From NCBI GenBank assembly GCA_949288175.1, contig CASEIV010000013.1, forward strand, positions 1-51,152: DNA of 51,152 bases. The letters run 5' to 3'. The notes beneath the pieces were generated by a model. It saw only the letters and a list, made by a program, of their open reading frames with translations, was not told the origin of the DNA and ran no database searches. The translations under genes and the position numbers were made by a program. Source of the DNA: an uncultured Eubacteriales bacterium (GTDB lineage Bacteria; Bacillota; Clostridia; TANB77; CAG-508). Of the stretch, positions 26,347 through 34,954 are shown piece after piece (position 1 is the first letter of the stretch; every line of letters starts with the position of its first letter).

Positions 26347-26895
26347 TTATACACTCATAATTTCTTTTTCTTTTTTGCTTAAAATTTCATCAATTTCTTC
26401 TACATGTTTATCTGTCAATTTTTGTATTTCGTTTTCTGCATTTTTTAGTTCATCTTCTGTCATATTTCCTTCTTTTTGCTCTGCTTTTGCTTCTTCAATT
26501 CCATCTCTTCTTATAGCTCTTATAGCTACCTTTGCTTCTTCTGCCATTTTCTTTACATCTTTTACTAATTCTTTTCTTCTCTCTTCATTTAATTCAGGAA
26601 AAGCTAGTCTTATGACTTTTCCATCATTATTTGGATTGATTCCAATATCTGAAGCTAATATTGCTTTTTCAATTTCTTTTAATACACTCAAATCCCATGG
26701 TTGTATAACAATTAATCTAGCTTCTGGAACAGATATTCCTGCTACTTGATTAATTGGTGTTGGTGTTCCATAATAGTCTATTTTTACTTTATTTAATATA
26801 GCAGGATTTGCTCTTCCTGCTCTAACTTCTGCCAACTTTTCAGCAAAATTGTTAATTGTTTTTCCCATTCTTTCTTTTAAATCTTCATAATCCAT
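26347..26895 (-). CDS. frr: Ribosome recycling factor
   Basis: Splits post-termination ribosomes together with EF-G. It is a coiled-coil protein of two domains. Signatures: RAGRANPAILNKVKIDYYG, GTPTPINQVAGISVPEAR, NNDGKVIRLAFPELNEERR and KKMAEEAKVAIRAIRRDG. 182 aa, the normal size. AGAGGAGAG before ATG 26895. It lies next to pyrH as in most bacteria. Confidence 0.97.
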   Translation of the reverse strand: MDYEDLKERMGKTINNFAEKLAEVRAGRANPAILNKVKIDYYGTPTPINQVAGISVPEARLIVIQPWDLSVLKEIEKAILASDIGINPNNDGKVIRLAFPELNEERRKELVKDVKKMAEEAKVAIRAIRRDGIEEAKAEQKEGNMTEDELKNAENEIQKLTDKHVEEIDEILSKKEKEIMSV

Positions 26896-26931
26896 AATTA
26901 TCTCTCCTCTTTTATATTTTTTATATTTAGT

Positions 26932-27639
26932 TTATGAAACGATGGTTCCTATCTTCTCACCTTTCGCTGCTTTTACAATATTTTCTGGATCAGCTATACC
27001 AAATACTAATAAAGGTATATTGTTATCTCTACACATAGCAGTTGCCGTTGAATCCATGACTTTTAAATCTTTATTTAAAACATCTATGTATGAAATTTCT
27101 TCAAATCTAATAGCATCTGGTTGTACTTTTGGATCAGCAGAATATACGGCATCAATTGCTTTTCCTAAAAGGATAATATCTGCTTTAATTTCTGTTGCTC
27201 TTAAGACTGCTGCTGTATCTGTTGTAAAATATGGATGCCCTGTACCACAAGCAAATATAACAATTCTTCCTTTTTCTAAATGTTTTTCTGCTTTTCTTTG
27301 TATAAATGGTTCTGCAATTTCTCTCATTTCAATGGCTGTTTGCACTCTTGAATGAAGTCCTCTTGCTTCTAATGCATCTTGCAAAGCTAATCCATTCATA
27401 GCAGTTGCTAACATTCCCATATAGTCTGCTGTCGTTTGTTCCATTTGATGTCCATTTCTACCTCTCCAGAAGTTTCCTCCTCCAACAACAATGGCTACTT
27501 GTACACCCATCTCTACAACTTCTTTTATTTTATCACATATTTTTCCTACTGTTTTTGCATCGATTCCTGTTTTTTGTTCTCCTGCTAATGCTTCTCCACT
27601 TAATTTTAATAGTACTCTTTTATATTTTGCCTCTGACAA
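26932..27639 (-). CDS. pyrH: UMP kinase
   Basis: Phosphorylates UMP to UDP (amino-acid-kinase fold, hexamer). Motifs: [48 protein letters not shown], and an ending [13 protein letters not shown]. The TTG start at 27639 was chosen because it lies 9-10 nt after AAGGAG; an in-frame GTG nine bases further up is too close to that site. About 235 aa. Operon with frr. Confidence 0.96.
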   Translation of the reverse strand: MSEAKYKRVLLKLSGEALAGEQKTGIDAKTVGKICDKIKEVVEMGVQVAIVVGGGNFWRGRNGHQMEQTTADYMGMLATAMNGLALQDALEARGLHSRVQTAIEMREIAEPFIQRKAEKHLEKGRIVIFACGTGHPYFTTDTAAVLRATEIKADIILLGKAIDAVYSADPKVQPDAIRFEEISYIDVLNKDLKVMDSTATAMCRDNNIPLLVFGIADPENIVKAAKGEKIGTIVS

Positions 27640-27747
27640 TTTTTCCACTCTCCTTACTATATTCTTATCAGAGATATTCTATCATATATTTTGAAAAAAT
27701 ACAGTATTTTTACTAAATTTATTAATTTTTTCTTAAAATTAAAACGT

Positions 27748-27770
27748 TAGGGACGTGCCAAATCGTTCCT
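27748..27770. repeat. REP half-unit
   Basis: TAGGGACGTGCCAAATCGTTCC, the same end sequence as the right arm of the 5828-5957 inverted repeat. It stands alone in the gap between pyrH and the frameshifted small gene. Confidence 0.5.
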
Positions 27771-27777
27771 ATTTTAA

Positions 27778-28040
27778 TTATTTTTTATATTCCTTTATTC
27801 TTCTCCAAACCCCTTTAGCTCTTGATGATAAATCTGCATATTCATTAAGGTTTATATCTAATACTTCTAAAAAAATCTGTGATTAATAGATATGGCTGCA
27901 TTATGTTCATTCAGCCATTTATCAAAAGCATTCGAAATATTCTCTTTGCTATCATATAGTCCAATTATTGTATGTTCAAATTTATCAAAATTTTCACCAG
28001 ATGCATCTTTTACTCTTGCTATAATATAATCTTTTTCCAT
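27778..28040 (-). pseudogene. Small hypothetical protein broken by a homopolymer frameshift
   Basis: ATG 28040 follows AAGGAGG. The first frame gives MEKDYIIARVKDASGENFDK...and ends at TAG 27867 right after a run of seven T (minus strand) in ...NHRFF. In the shifted frame the sequence continues FLEVLDINLNEYADLSSRAK to a stop at 27778. One more T would join them into a protein of about 87 aa. The family is not recognised; helical and soluble. It lies between tsf and pyrH. Confidence 0.6.
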
Positions 28041-28070
28041 TTTATCCTCCTTCAAACTTCTTATAACTTA

Positions 28071-28142
28071 TTATAAGCTCTCACAGACATCATCAACGAT
28101 ATCTTTGAAACCGAAACAGACCTCGAGCAACTCGAGGTCCAT
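28071..28142 (-). CDS. Possible 23-codon ORF within a GC-rich hairpin patch
   Basis: The minus strand from ATG 28142 reads MDLELLEVCFGFKDIVDDVC plus three residues, then TAA. Codons are richer in C/G than those of the neighbours, and the start of the ORF coincides with a perfect hairpin (GACCTCGAG-CAA-CTCGAGGTC on the plus strand, positions about 28118-28138). No ribosome binding site is seen. It could be a transcript-end hairpin after tsf, or a remnant. Confidence 0.25.
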   Translation of the reverse strand: MDLELLEVCFGFKDIVDDVCESL

Positions 28143-28167
28143 TCTTATTAACAAAATAATCATATTC

Positions 28168-29046
28168 TTATTTTAATTGATTCATAACTTCTTCAGCAAA
28201 GTTTTCTTCTTTTTTCTCGATTCCTTCACCTTTTTCAAATCTTGCAAATTCTACAACTTCTGCATCTTTTTGTTTTAATAATTCAGATACTTTCATATTT
28301 GAATCTTTAACAAATACTTGGTCAACTAAACAAATTTCTTCAAAGAATTTTCTAATTCTTCCTTGTACAATTTTTTCTGCAATTGCTTCTGGTTTTCCTT
28401 CATTCATTGTTTGTGCTTTTAAAATCTCTTTTTCTTTATCTACTCTTTCTGCTGGAACTGATTGTTCATTTAAGTATTCTGGTCTTGCTGCTGCAATTTG
28501 CATACATAAGTCTTTTGCAACTTCCTTATCACCTTTTGCCATATTGATTAAAACAGCAATTTTTCCATCACCATGGATATATGATTCTAATAATCCTTTT
28601 GATTCAAATCTTGCAAATCTTCTAATACTTAAATTTTCACCAATTGTAGCTATTTTTCCTACTAATGCTTCATTTACTGTTTTTCCAGCTTCAAATGTAG
28701 CTTCTTGATTTAATAAATCTTCTACATCTTTTGGATTTTTTTCAACAACTTGTTTTGCTACGTTTTTAACAAATGTTTTGAATTCTTCATTTTTAGCAAC
28801 AAAGTCTGTTTCTGAATTTACTTCTACGATTGCTCCTACTTTTCCATCTTCTGAGATATATGCTTCAACTAAACCTTCTGCTGCAACTCTTCCTGATTTT
28901 TTAGCTGCTTTTGCAATTCCTCTTTCTCTTAATAATTCGATTGCTTTTTCCATATCTCCATCAGTTTCTGTTAAAACTTTTTTGCAATCCATCATTCCTG
29001 CACCTGTTTTTTCTCTTAACTCTTTTACTAAGCTAGCTGTTACCAT
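28168..29046 (-). CDS. tsf: Elongation factor Ts
   Basis: Guanine exchange factor for EF-Tu. The N-terminal UBA-like region TASLVKELREKTGAGMMDCKKVL is diagnostic, as is the TDFV motif in VNSETDFVAKNEEF. The core repeats follow, including RFARFESKGLLESYIHGDG and AAARPEYL. The start at 29046 follows GGAGG; an upstream in-frame ATG (29088) has no such site. About 292 aa. It lies downstream of rpsB, separated by two hairpins. Confidence 0.97.
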   Translation of the reverse strand: MVTASLVKELREKTGAGMMDCKKVLTETDGDMEKAIELLRERGIAKAAKKSGRVAAEGLVEAYISEDGKVGAIVEVNSETDFVAKNEEFKTFVKNVAKQVVEKNPKDVEDLLNQEATFEAGKTVNEALVGKIATIGENLSIRRFARFESKGLLESYIHGDGKIAVLINMAKGDKEVAKDLCMQIAAARPEYLNEQSVPAERVDKEKEILKAQTMNEGKPEAIAEKIVQGRIRKFFEEICLVDQVFVKDSNMKVSELLKQKDAEVVEFARFEKGEGIEKKEENFAEEVMNQLK

Positions 29047-29142
29047 TATAAATTCCTCCTTTTTTATTATAGAAAAATCACTTTGCAATTTTTCCGTAAA
29101 TATTATTTTTATTGAATAAGAACATCATTTGTTCCTATTTAA

Positions 29143-29177
29143 TAAAAAGAATAGAGCAGAAAAGCCCTACTCTTCTT
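29143..29177 (-). terminator. Terminator/attenuator between rpsB and tsf
   Basis: Minus strand: AAGAGTAGGGC, loop TTTTCT, GCTCTATTCTT, then TTTTATT (11 bp with two G-U). A second hairpin with AATAGGAAC/GTTCTTATT lies at 29112-29137. They may lower tsf expression relative to rpsB. Confidence 0.75.
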
Positions 29178-29193
29178 TTATTAAACAAATTTA

Positions 29194-29985
29194 TTATTCT
29201 TCTACTTCTTTGTTTTCTTCTTCGTTTGCTACAACTTCTTCTATTGTTGTAGCTTCTTCAGTTGCTACTACTTCTTCTTGTTCTTCTCCAGCTTCAAAGC
29301 TTTCACCTTGTTTACCTTCGATAACTGCATTTGCCATAACATCAGCAATTAATTTTACTGCTCTAATAGCATCATCATTACCTGGAATTGGGTAATCTAA
29401 TTCTTCTGGATTACAGTTTGTATCCACTAATCCGATTACAGGTATATTTAATTTTTTAGCTTCTAAGATAGCTATTCTTTCTTTTTTAGGATCTACTAAG
29501 AAAATAACTCCTGGTAGTTTGTCCATTTCTTTAATTCCACCTAAGTTTCTTTCTAGTTTTTCCATTTCTTTCTTTAATAAAATAACTTCTTTTTTAGGTA
29601 ATACTTCAAATGTACCATCTTGTTCCATAGCTTCTAAGTCTTTTAATCTTTGAATTCTTTTTTGAATTGTATCAAAGTTTGTTAGCATTCCTCCTAACCA
29701 TCTTTGATCAACATAGTACATTCCACATTTTAATGCTGCTTCTTTTACGCATTCTTGTGCTTGTTTTTTTGTTCCTACAAATAGAACTGTTTTTCCTTCT
29801 TCAACTTGTTCTTTTAAGAAAGCATATGCTTCATCAAGTTTTTTAGAAGTTTTTTGTAAATCGATGATGTGAATTCCGTTTCTAGCTTGGAATATATATT
29901 CTGCCATTTTAGGATCCCATCTTCTTGTTTGATGTCCAAAGTGAACACCAGCTTCAAGTAATTGTTTCATTGCAACTACTGCCAT
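29194..29985 (-). CDS. rpsB: 30S ribosomal protein S2
   Basis: Small-subunit protein that binds late in assembly. Starts [20 protein letters not shown] at 29985, right after GGGAGG; the ORF is open 11 codons further up but not translated from there. Other motifs: [34 protein letters not shown] and [12 protein letters not shown]. The last 45 residues are an acidic tail rich in Glu, Val and Ala. 263 aa. Confidence 0.97.
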   Translation of the reverse strand: MAVVAMKQLLEAGVHFGHQTRRWDPKMAEYIFQARNGIHIIDLQKTSKKLDEAYAFLKEQVEEGKTVLFVGTKKQAQECVKEAALKCGMYYVDQRWLGGMLTNFDTIQKRIQRLKDLEAMEQDGTFEVLPKKEVILLKKEMEKLERNLGGIKEMDKLPGVIFLVDPKKERIAILEAKKLNIPVIGLVDTNCNPEELDYPIPGNDDAIRAVKLIADVMANAVIEGKQGESFEAGEEQEEVVATEEATTIEEVVANEEENKEVEE

Positions 29986-30094
29986 TTTTAATTCCTCCCT
30001 TTTTGTTATTTCTTCCATAAAGTTCTTTGTTTCTTAGGACCAATTATATTGGCACACCCTTTAAAACTCACTTTATGTGTTTAATACGCTAATT

Positions 30095-30123
30095 ATTATA
30101 CCAAGTTTTCCCAGAAAAATCAA
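30095..30123 (-). promoter_or_regulatory. Promoter of rpsB
   Basis: Minus strand: TTGATT (30123-30118), 17 nt, TATAAT (30100-30095). The -35 hexamer overlaps the TGA stop of a transposase relic. The leader is about 100 nt. Confidence 0.75.
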
Positions 30124-30584
30124 GTGTTTTTCAAGAAAAAAATGTCCCATTTTTGTGCTTTTTGAAATCTTACTGCGTCTATTGCTAAATTATATTTTCC
30201 TAATATTTTTGATTCTTCATATATCTTATTTCTTATCATTTGATAATTTATCTTATATTGAAATTTCTCCATTTCTCCTTTTTCTATTCTTGAAAATACA
30301 TTCGTATATATTTCTGCATCTGGTACTTTTTTTATCTCTTCTTTTATTATTTTTCCTATATTTTTCAAATATTTGTTATCTTTATATGCTGTTTCTGTAA
30401 ATCTTTGTGATTTTCCTTCACTTAGAAACATTAATATCTCTGACATAATTAAATATCTCATTGAGTAATCATTTCTTCTTCTTGGTTCGTTTATTTCATC
30501 TATATACTTTAGTAATCTTGGTACATAGTGAAATATTGTTTTCGTAAATACTTCTGTTATATTTTTAGAAAATTCCTTTTTCAT
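30120..30584 (-). pseudogene. N-terminal relic of a DDE transposase
   Basis: Starts MKKEFSKNITEVFTKTIFHY from ATG 30584, which follows AAGGTGG. It then carries DEINEPRRRNDYSMRYLI and, near the end, KYNLAIDAVRFQKA, where the Asp is the likely first catalytic residue of a DDE domain. It stops about ten residues later in KWDIFFLKNT, so roughly the C-terminal two thirds are gone. The exact IS family is not certain. It lies directly upstream of rpsB and has supplied part of its promoter. Confidence 0.65.
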
Positions 30585-30593
30585 ATATACCAC

Positions 30594-31009
30594 CTTCTTT
30601 CGTATTTTTTCACTTATATTTTATCATCTTTTTATGCGAAAAAGTTATTTTTTTCCAGAAAAAAACACAGCTATTTTCATGTTCTGCTATGTTTTTCTCT
30701 TCTTTTATTTTTTTATTCGTTATTACTGTGTCAAAATATTGCTTAAAAATTGCATTTACTTTTTCGAAATCGCATTTAACTTTTCAATTGACCAAAATCG
30801 TGCATTTAATCATAAATTTAGAAAAATTTTTTATAAATGTGCATTTTGAATTATATTCAACGATACATTATTTATTTTTATGTATGAAGTTGAATTTGCT
30901 TTTTTACATAAAATATGCTATAATTATATGTGATGAACAGTTTTTACTCCGTTTCATCAATAGCAATAACAACAATAGATTATGCGTGATTACGCAAGGA
31001 GGAGAATGT
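30594..31009. other. Gap between transposase relic and 231-aa gene
   Basis: AT-rich with no gene. It contains the promoter at 30896-30924. The ORFs that cross it in the plus direction are low-complexity and lack a ribosome binding site. Confidence 0.5.
30896..30924 (+). promoter_or_regulatory. Candidate promoter of the 231-aa gene
   Basis: TTGCTT, 17 nt, TATAAT on the plus strand; the ATG is 86 nt further on. The -10 is consensus, the -35 moderate. Confidence 0.6.
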
Positions 31010-31705
31010 ATGACAGAAGAAAGGAAAATTGAGATTTCCGATGCTCGGATAAGCATGCCTACGAATGATGACTGCATCATTCTGGTAGAAGCCTCGAAAC
31101 TTACGTTAGAGGATATTTTTATGAGCCATCAACCCAAAACCGAAGAAGAGAAGGAATTTAAAACTTCTCTTACAAAAGTTATAACAAATGGGATAAAGGA
31201 TTTTTACAGACCTGCTATGGATCCGTCATTTTCTGATAAGGAAAAGACAAAAATCCATTATATGGCAGGTGAACAACCAGTTGTAGATAAATCCTACAAT
31301 TGGTGGAAAGAAACTGTAAAAGATTCCCCATGGTGCTTAGGAAGCAAATCCCAATATGTAGCATTCCTGGGTGTACTAATCAAAATGATGGTATATCAAG
31401 GATGGACAGTTGATGCAGCATGGAATGGAATATGTAATGATTCCGTAGAGTTGGGTCATTACTGGGATTCCTTCAAAGCAAAGCATCACTTTGAAGAAAC
31501 CGGTTCAAGAGAATTTTTCGGTTTTTTTGATCTGGCTAACACTCATAAAATTTTAGCCGTAGATAAAGAGTCAGATGACTATTTTTACTTAGCCAGTGGG
31601 TTTTTTTTCAATTGTGGTAGGCAGTGTCCGTTGGCTCACTTAAATATGGAGTGTGGTTACATCTCCAGTATAGAAACTGGAACTGCTTGGCTCGTTAAGA
31701 AGTAG
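31010..31705 (+). CDS. Orphan protein of unknown function (231 aa)
   Basis: ATG 31010 follows AAGGAGG by six nt and begins MTEERKIEISDARISMPTND. There is no signal peptide or membrane helix, so it is likely cytoplasmic. Composition is unlike its neighbours: richer in Trp (NWWKE, GWTVDAAW, HYWD) and with late cysteines in CGRQCPLAHLNMECGY. Codon use is more GC-rich than in the flanking genes. Own promoter and terminator. It lies between two transposase relics, which suggests transfer. I recognise no domain; a metal site in the Cys/His-rich end is only a guess. Confidence 0.75.
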   Translation: MTEERKIEISDARISMPTNDDCIILVEASKLTLEDIFMSHQPKTEEEKEFKTSLTKVITNGIKDFYRPAMDPSFSDKEKTKIHYMAGEQPVVDKSYNWWKETVKDSPWCLGSKSQYVAFLGVLIKMMVYQGWTVDAAWNGICNDSVELGHYWDSFKAKHHFEETGSREFFGFFDLANTHKILAVDKESDDYFYLASGFFFNCGRQCPLAHLNMECGYISSIETGTAWLVKK

Positions 31706-31742
31706 TACTGACACTGGAAATCAGTCCTAAATAGGAACACGA

Positions 31743-31782
31743 AAACAAAAAATTCAGCTCGATAAGAGTTGGATTTTTTGTT
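31743..31782. terminator. Bidirectional terminator of the 231-aa gene and the transposase relic
   Basis: AACAAAAAAT pairs with ATTTTTTGTT, with CAGCTC and GAGTTG inside. U-runs exist in both directions. Confidence 0.8.
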
Positions 31783-33098
31783 TTAAAAACTCTGTTATAT
31801 TTTTTGATAGAGAAATAGCTTTCGCCATCGCTATTTCTTTTAATTTTTCTATATCTTTTTTATTCATTCTCTTTATATTTAATGCAAAGCATAAAAGTCC
31901 CCATTCAAGGTCGACTTTGTCTAAACCTCTAAGCAAAAATCGCTTGAAGCCCATATTCCATTTGATTTGTCCAAAAATTCCTTCTGAGTATTCTGCTCTT
32001 TTTCCTCGCATTTCTAGTCCTTTTTCAGACATTAAATTTCTTCTTGCTACATTCTTTAATTGCCATAGTTTTTTATTAAATCGTATTTGGCGATTTCCTT
32101 GTGCTTTCGTACATTCGCTTTTATGTGTGCAATTACTACAGTCTGAACATTCATAAACTCTATTTTCTTGTATAAATCCTGTTTCTGTTTTATCATGTCT
32201 TGTTTTTACGTATTCTAATTTTTTTCCTTCTGGACAAGTAAATTTATCATTTATTTCATCATATTCCATATTTTGCCAATTATATTTCATTGATTTGAAT
32301 TTCTTTGTTTGCTCTTTATGAAAAAGTGGATATTTAATGTAATTTTTTATATGTTTTTCCTTTAAATATTCATAATTTTCTTGATTTCCATATCCACTAT
32401 CTGCTCCTATACTTTCTGGTAATTTATTAAAAAATCTTTCATATCTTTCAAGATGTGGTATCAATGTTCCATTATCATTTCTATTTTGATGTGTACTCCA
32501 GTTTACAACAAACCCATTACAACTTCCTACTTGTATATTATATCCTGGCTTTAATTTCCCATTTCTCATATGATCTTCTTTCATATGCATAAAGGTAGCA
32601 TCTGTATCTGTTTTTGAATAACTATTTCTATTCTCTCCAATAATTTCTAAATCTTTATTATATTTTTCTAGCCTGGGCTTAAAATCATTATCAATTTTTT
32701 TATTATTTTCTTTATCTTCTGTTCTTTCTTTTTTTCTCCTTTATCTTTTGCTTTTCTAATCCTTCATTTAATTTATCTGATAATCTCTTTGAAAATTCTT
32801 CTAATTCTTCTGGTGTGATTTCTTCTGGCTCCTTTTCTTTATCTGGATACAATTTATCTTCTTCTTCATTTAATTCATCTATATCTTTCATTAATTCGTG
32901 TACTTGCTCTTGCAATTTTGCTCTATATTTTTTTACTGCTTTTTTCCACACAAATGTATATTTATTTGCATTTGCTTCTATCTTTGTTCCATCTACAAAA
33001 TACTCTTCTGTATTGATGTATCCTTTCTTTTCAAGCACTACAAGCAATTCTACAAATACATCTTCCATTGTCGCATTAAGTTGGTTTGTCTGTGCGAC
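31754..33098 (-). pseudogene. IS1182-type transposase, 5'-truncated and frameshifted
   Basis: Two frames. 33068-32712 encodes MEDVFVELLVVLEKKGYINT, EEYFVDGTKIEANANKYTFV (with the second-block catalytic Asp in VDGT) and a charged coiled-coil part. A +1 slip at an A7 run near 32735 is needed to continue through SYSKTDTDATFM to the 32590-31754 frame, with PGYNIQVG, ADSGYGNQENYEYL (third-block Asp), CSNCTHKSECTKAQG and the late Glu region KRAEYSEGIFGQIKWNMGF. The first third of a full-length enzyme (about 150 aa) is missing, and a family D hairpin sits exactly at the break. Not active. Confidence 0.8.
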
Positions 33099-33099
33099 A
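33069..33099 (-). repeat. Family D hairpin, copy 3
   Basis: Minus strand TGTCGCACAGACAAACC, ACTTAATGCGACA. It has four differences from the 33856-33886 copy. It lies right after the 212-aa gene (stop at 33108) and abuts the first Met codon of the transposase relic. Confidence 0.7.
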
Positions 33100-33107
33100 T
33101 TTCATTT

Positions 33108-33746
33108 TTATGCATCTCGTTCACTTCTTTTTCTTTCTTTTTCAATAAGTCTATTGGTTTCTTGATTATATGTTTCTTCGTCTATTTCTCCTATGTCTAA
33201 TAATTGTTTCCATTCTGCAAGTTCTTTCTCCAATTTTTCCATTCTTTTTTGCTTTTTTTCACTTATATATTCATTTTGTTCGTTTTTCTTTCCAAGATAC
33301 CATTCTGTATTTTTAATTGTTTTGTTACTCATCTTAGGTTTAAATTCATTTTTATAAGTATCACTAGTACTCATGATTTCAGTTCCTGCCTTCATAAGCA
33401 TACCACATTGAAGAATTAAAGTGCCTATTATAAGCCAAGGCCAAGATGGTATTATATATGGTACGAGCATAGCTCCCAATCCCCATACATACCCCTTTAT
33501 TACTTTTGGTTGTTGCGTAATATTGACAAATATCATAATAACAGAACCTATTGTTAGTAATGTCTGTACTAAACTAATTACTTGAGCAATTATCGGGAAG
33601 AAACCATAACTCCATTCTCCTCCATTAAGTGCAATATTTACATTTGTGACCATTTGTGAAAGAAGAAAAATAGTATATATAATTTTTATCGCACCCATCG
33701 CAAAAAGTCCATAACCAAAAATCCTATTTACTGTTTTTAAATTCAT
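33108..33746 (-). CDS. Membrane protein with C-terminal SHOCT-like helices (212 aa)
   Basis: Four hydrophobic segments at about residues 8-30, 47-75, 82-100 and 101-118. They are followed by a polar part and a coiled coil (KKQKRMEKLEKELAEWKQLL). The ending LLDIGEIDEETYNQETNRLI has the pattern of a SHOCT domain (short C-terminal domain), seen on many phage and membrane proteins and thought to mediate oligomerisation. No other function visible. A family D hairpin follows its stop codon. Confidence 0.7.
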   Translation of the reverse strand: MNLKTVNRIFGYGLFAMGAIKIIYTIFLLSQMVTNVNIALNGGEWSYGFFPIIAQVISLVQTLLTIGSVIMIFVNITQQPKVIKGYVWGLGAMLVPYIIPSWPWLIIGTLILQCGMLMKAGTEIMSTSDTYKNEFKPKMSNKTIKNTEWYLGKKNEQNEYISEKKQKRMEKLEKELAEWKQLLDIGEIDEETYNQETNRLIEKERKRSERDA

Positions 33747-33855
33747 ATTTTATCCCCTTTACTATACATTCTGATGTATTTATATCATAATGTTACACAC
33801 AAATTCTATCAAAACAACTTTTTATTTTCAATATAAATTTTATAAAATTTCAAAA

Positions 33856-33886
33856 TGTCGCATAGACAAACGAACCTAATGCGACA
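33856..33886 (+). repeat. Family D hairpin, copy 2
   Basis: TGTCGCAT at 33856-33863 pairs with ATGCGACA at 33879-33886; the loop contains AGACAAACGAACCTA. It begins directly after the stop codon (33887-33889) of the minus-strand gene and is followed by TTTT on that strand, so it may end its transcript. Confidence 0.8.
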
Positions 33887-34237
33887 TTAACTTTCATCTA
33901 TATTATCCATTAATTCTCGAGTTTCTTTCCAACTTAATACTTTTAAACATTCATATTCTTTTGATAATTTCTTTGAGATTTCTTTTGTGTTATCTGTTGA
34001 TTCCAAATCTGCTACAATAATATTTCTAAAATAGTCTTCTCTCCCATACAATATCTTAAATAGAATAGACCTTAAGAATCCTTCTATTACCTCTTCTTGG
34101 TTTTTGACTCCTATAATTAGATAAATCCCTTTACTTTTAAATCTTGTATATGTATTGATATATATGATATTTTTTATAATTTCATATAAACCATATAAGG
34201 CTAATGTCCAAAAAATTGTATTTAATATAAAATCCAT
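33887..34237 (-). CDS. Small membrane-anchored protein with glycosyltransferase-like fold fragment (116 aa)
   Basis: An N-terminal hydrophobic segment (about 2-22) is followed by IYLIIGVKNQEEVIEGFLRS and IIVADLESTDNTKEISKKLS. The last resembles the nucleotide-binding part of family 2 glycosyltransferases (a D.xSxDxT motif), but the protein stops after about 115 residues and lacks the acceptor half. Length and anchor fit a stand-alone small family in Clostridia rather than a truncation, though that is from memory. Activity as a transferase is doubtful. Confidence 0.6.
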   Translation of the reverse strand: MDFILNTIFWTLALYGLYEIIKNIIYINTYTRFKSKGIYLIIGVKNQEEVIEGFLRSILFKILYGREDYFRNIIVADLESTDNTKEISKKLSKEYECLKVLSWKETRELMDNIDES

Positions 34238-34348
34238 ATAATTGCCTCCTATGATTTTATTATATGTTTTTCTTTTCCTTTAGTGCTAATTCTCCTTCTT
34301 AATTTCATAAATTTATCTTTATTTTCATCTAAAAAATATTTCTAAATT

Positions 34349-34388
34349 CAAAAAAAATAATCCTTTTCCATAATTGGATTAGGATTAA
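34349..34388 (-). terminator. Terminator of the S10-spc-alpha cluster
   Basis: Minus strand: TAATCC, loop, GGATTA, then eight T. It lies just downstream of rplQ. Confidence 0.85.
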
Positions 34389-34399
34389 TTTTTTATTCA

Positions 34400-34927
34400 T
34401 TATATTAATTGTAATATAGCAACTTCTGCTCCGTCTCCTCTTCTAGCACCTACTCTTAAAATTCTAGTATACCCTCCTACATTTTTACCTGCATATTTTG
34501 GAGCAATTTCATTAAATAGTTTTGCTGGTAAATCTACATTTTTACCTTCACTATCTGTTACTTTATTGATTGTTCTCATCATTTTTCTTCTTGCATTTAA
34601 TCTTGATGGCATATCTTTTTGTCTTTTTTCAGTTGTTTCTTCTTTAACAACTTTTAAATATTCTTTACCATTTTTGCTTTTTACTAATTCTGTTACTTTA
34701 TTTCCCTTAGAATCTAATTTTGCTTTTACAACTTTAACTTCAACTTCTTCAAAGTTATCTTTTTCTTTGATTGCTAATGCTATAAGACTATCAGCGATTG
34801 CTTTTACTTCTTTTGCTCTTGCTAAAGTTGTTTCAACTTTTCCATACATGATTAAATCTGTTGTTAAAGTTTTTAACATTGCCATTCTGATATCTGTTGT
34901 TCTACCTAATTTTCTATTTTTAGCCAA
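34400..34927 (-). CDS. rplQ: 50S ribosomal protein L17, with a large insertion
   Basis: MAKNRKLGRTTDIRMAMLK and the ending GGYTRILRVGARRGDGAEV are diagnostic. The protein has 175 aa; the usual Firmicutes form has about 120. The extra residues are at about 53-104 (KVVKAKLDSKGNKVTELVKS and following, charged), just before the SRLNARRKMMRTI helix. TTG start after AGGAAGGTG. Last gene of the cluster, preceded by a repeat A copy. Confidence 0.95.
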   Translation of the reverse strand: MAKNRKLGRTTDIRMAMLKTLTTDLIMYGKVETTLARAKEVKAIADSLIALAIKEKDNFEEVEVKVVKAKLDSKGNKVTELVKSKNGKEYLKVVKEETTEKRQKDMPSRLNARRKMMRTINKVTDSEGKNVDLPAKLFNEIAPKYAGKNVGGYTRILRVGARRGDGAEVAILQLI

Positions 34928-34954
34928 TTTTTTTCACCTTCCTCTAACTAATCT

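Larger units (their letters stand above)
31735..33099 (-). mobile_element. Remnant of an IS1182-like insertion sequence
   Basis: Covers the decayed transposase. No paired terminal inverted repeats were found. The 5' end is replaced by a family D hairpin at 33069-33099; the other side ends near the shared terminator at 31743-31782. Confidence 0.6.

Noticed and set aside
29986..30094. r-protein S2 leader regulator before rpsB
   Set aside because: The leader is about 100 nt, but I could not match it to a known autoregulatory structure.
30689..31009. 107-residue N-terminal extension of the 231-aa orphan protein
   Set aside because: Low complexity, contains the promoter, and a strong AAGGAGG lies before ATG 31010.
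32700..32760. Programmed frameshift in the transposase at the A7 run
   Set aside because: The shift needed is +1 rather than the usual -1, and the gene also lacks its 5' third, so decay is more likely.
33887..34237. Full glycosyltransferase
   Set aside because: Only the first part of a GT2-like fold is present; there is no acceptor or catalytic half.
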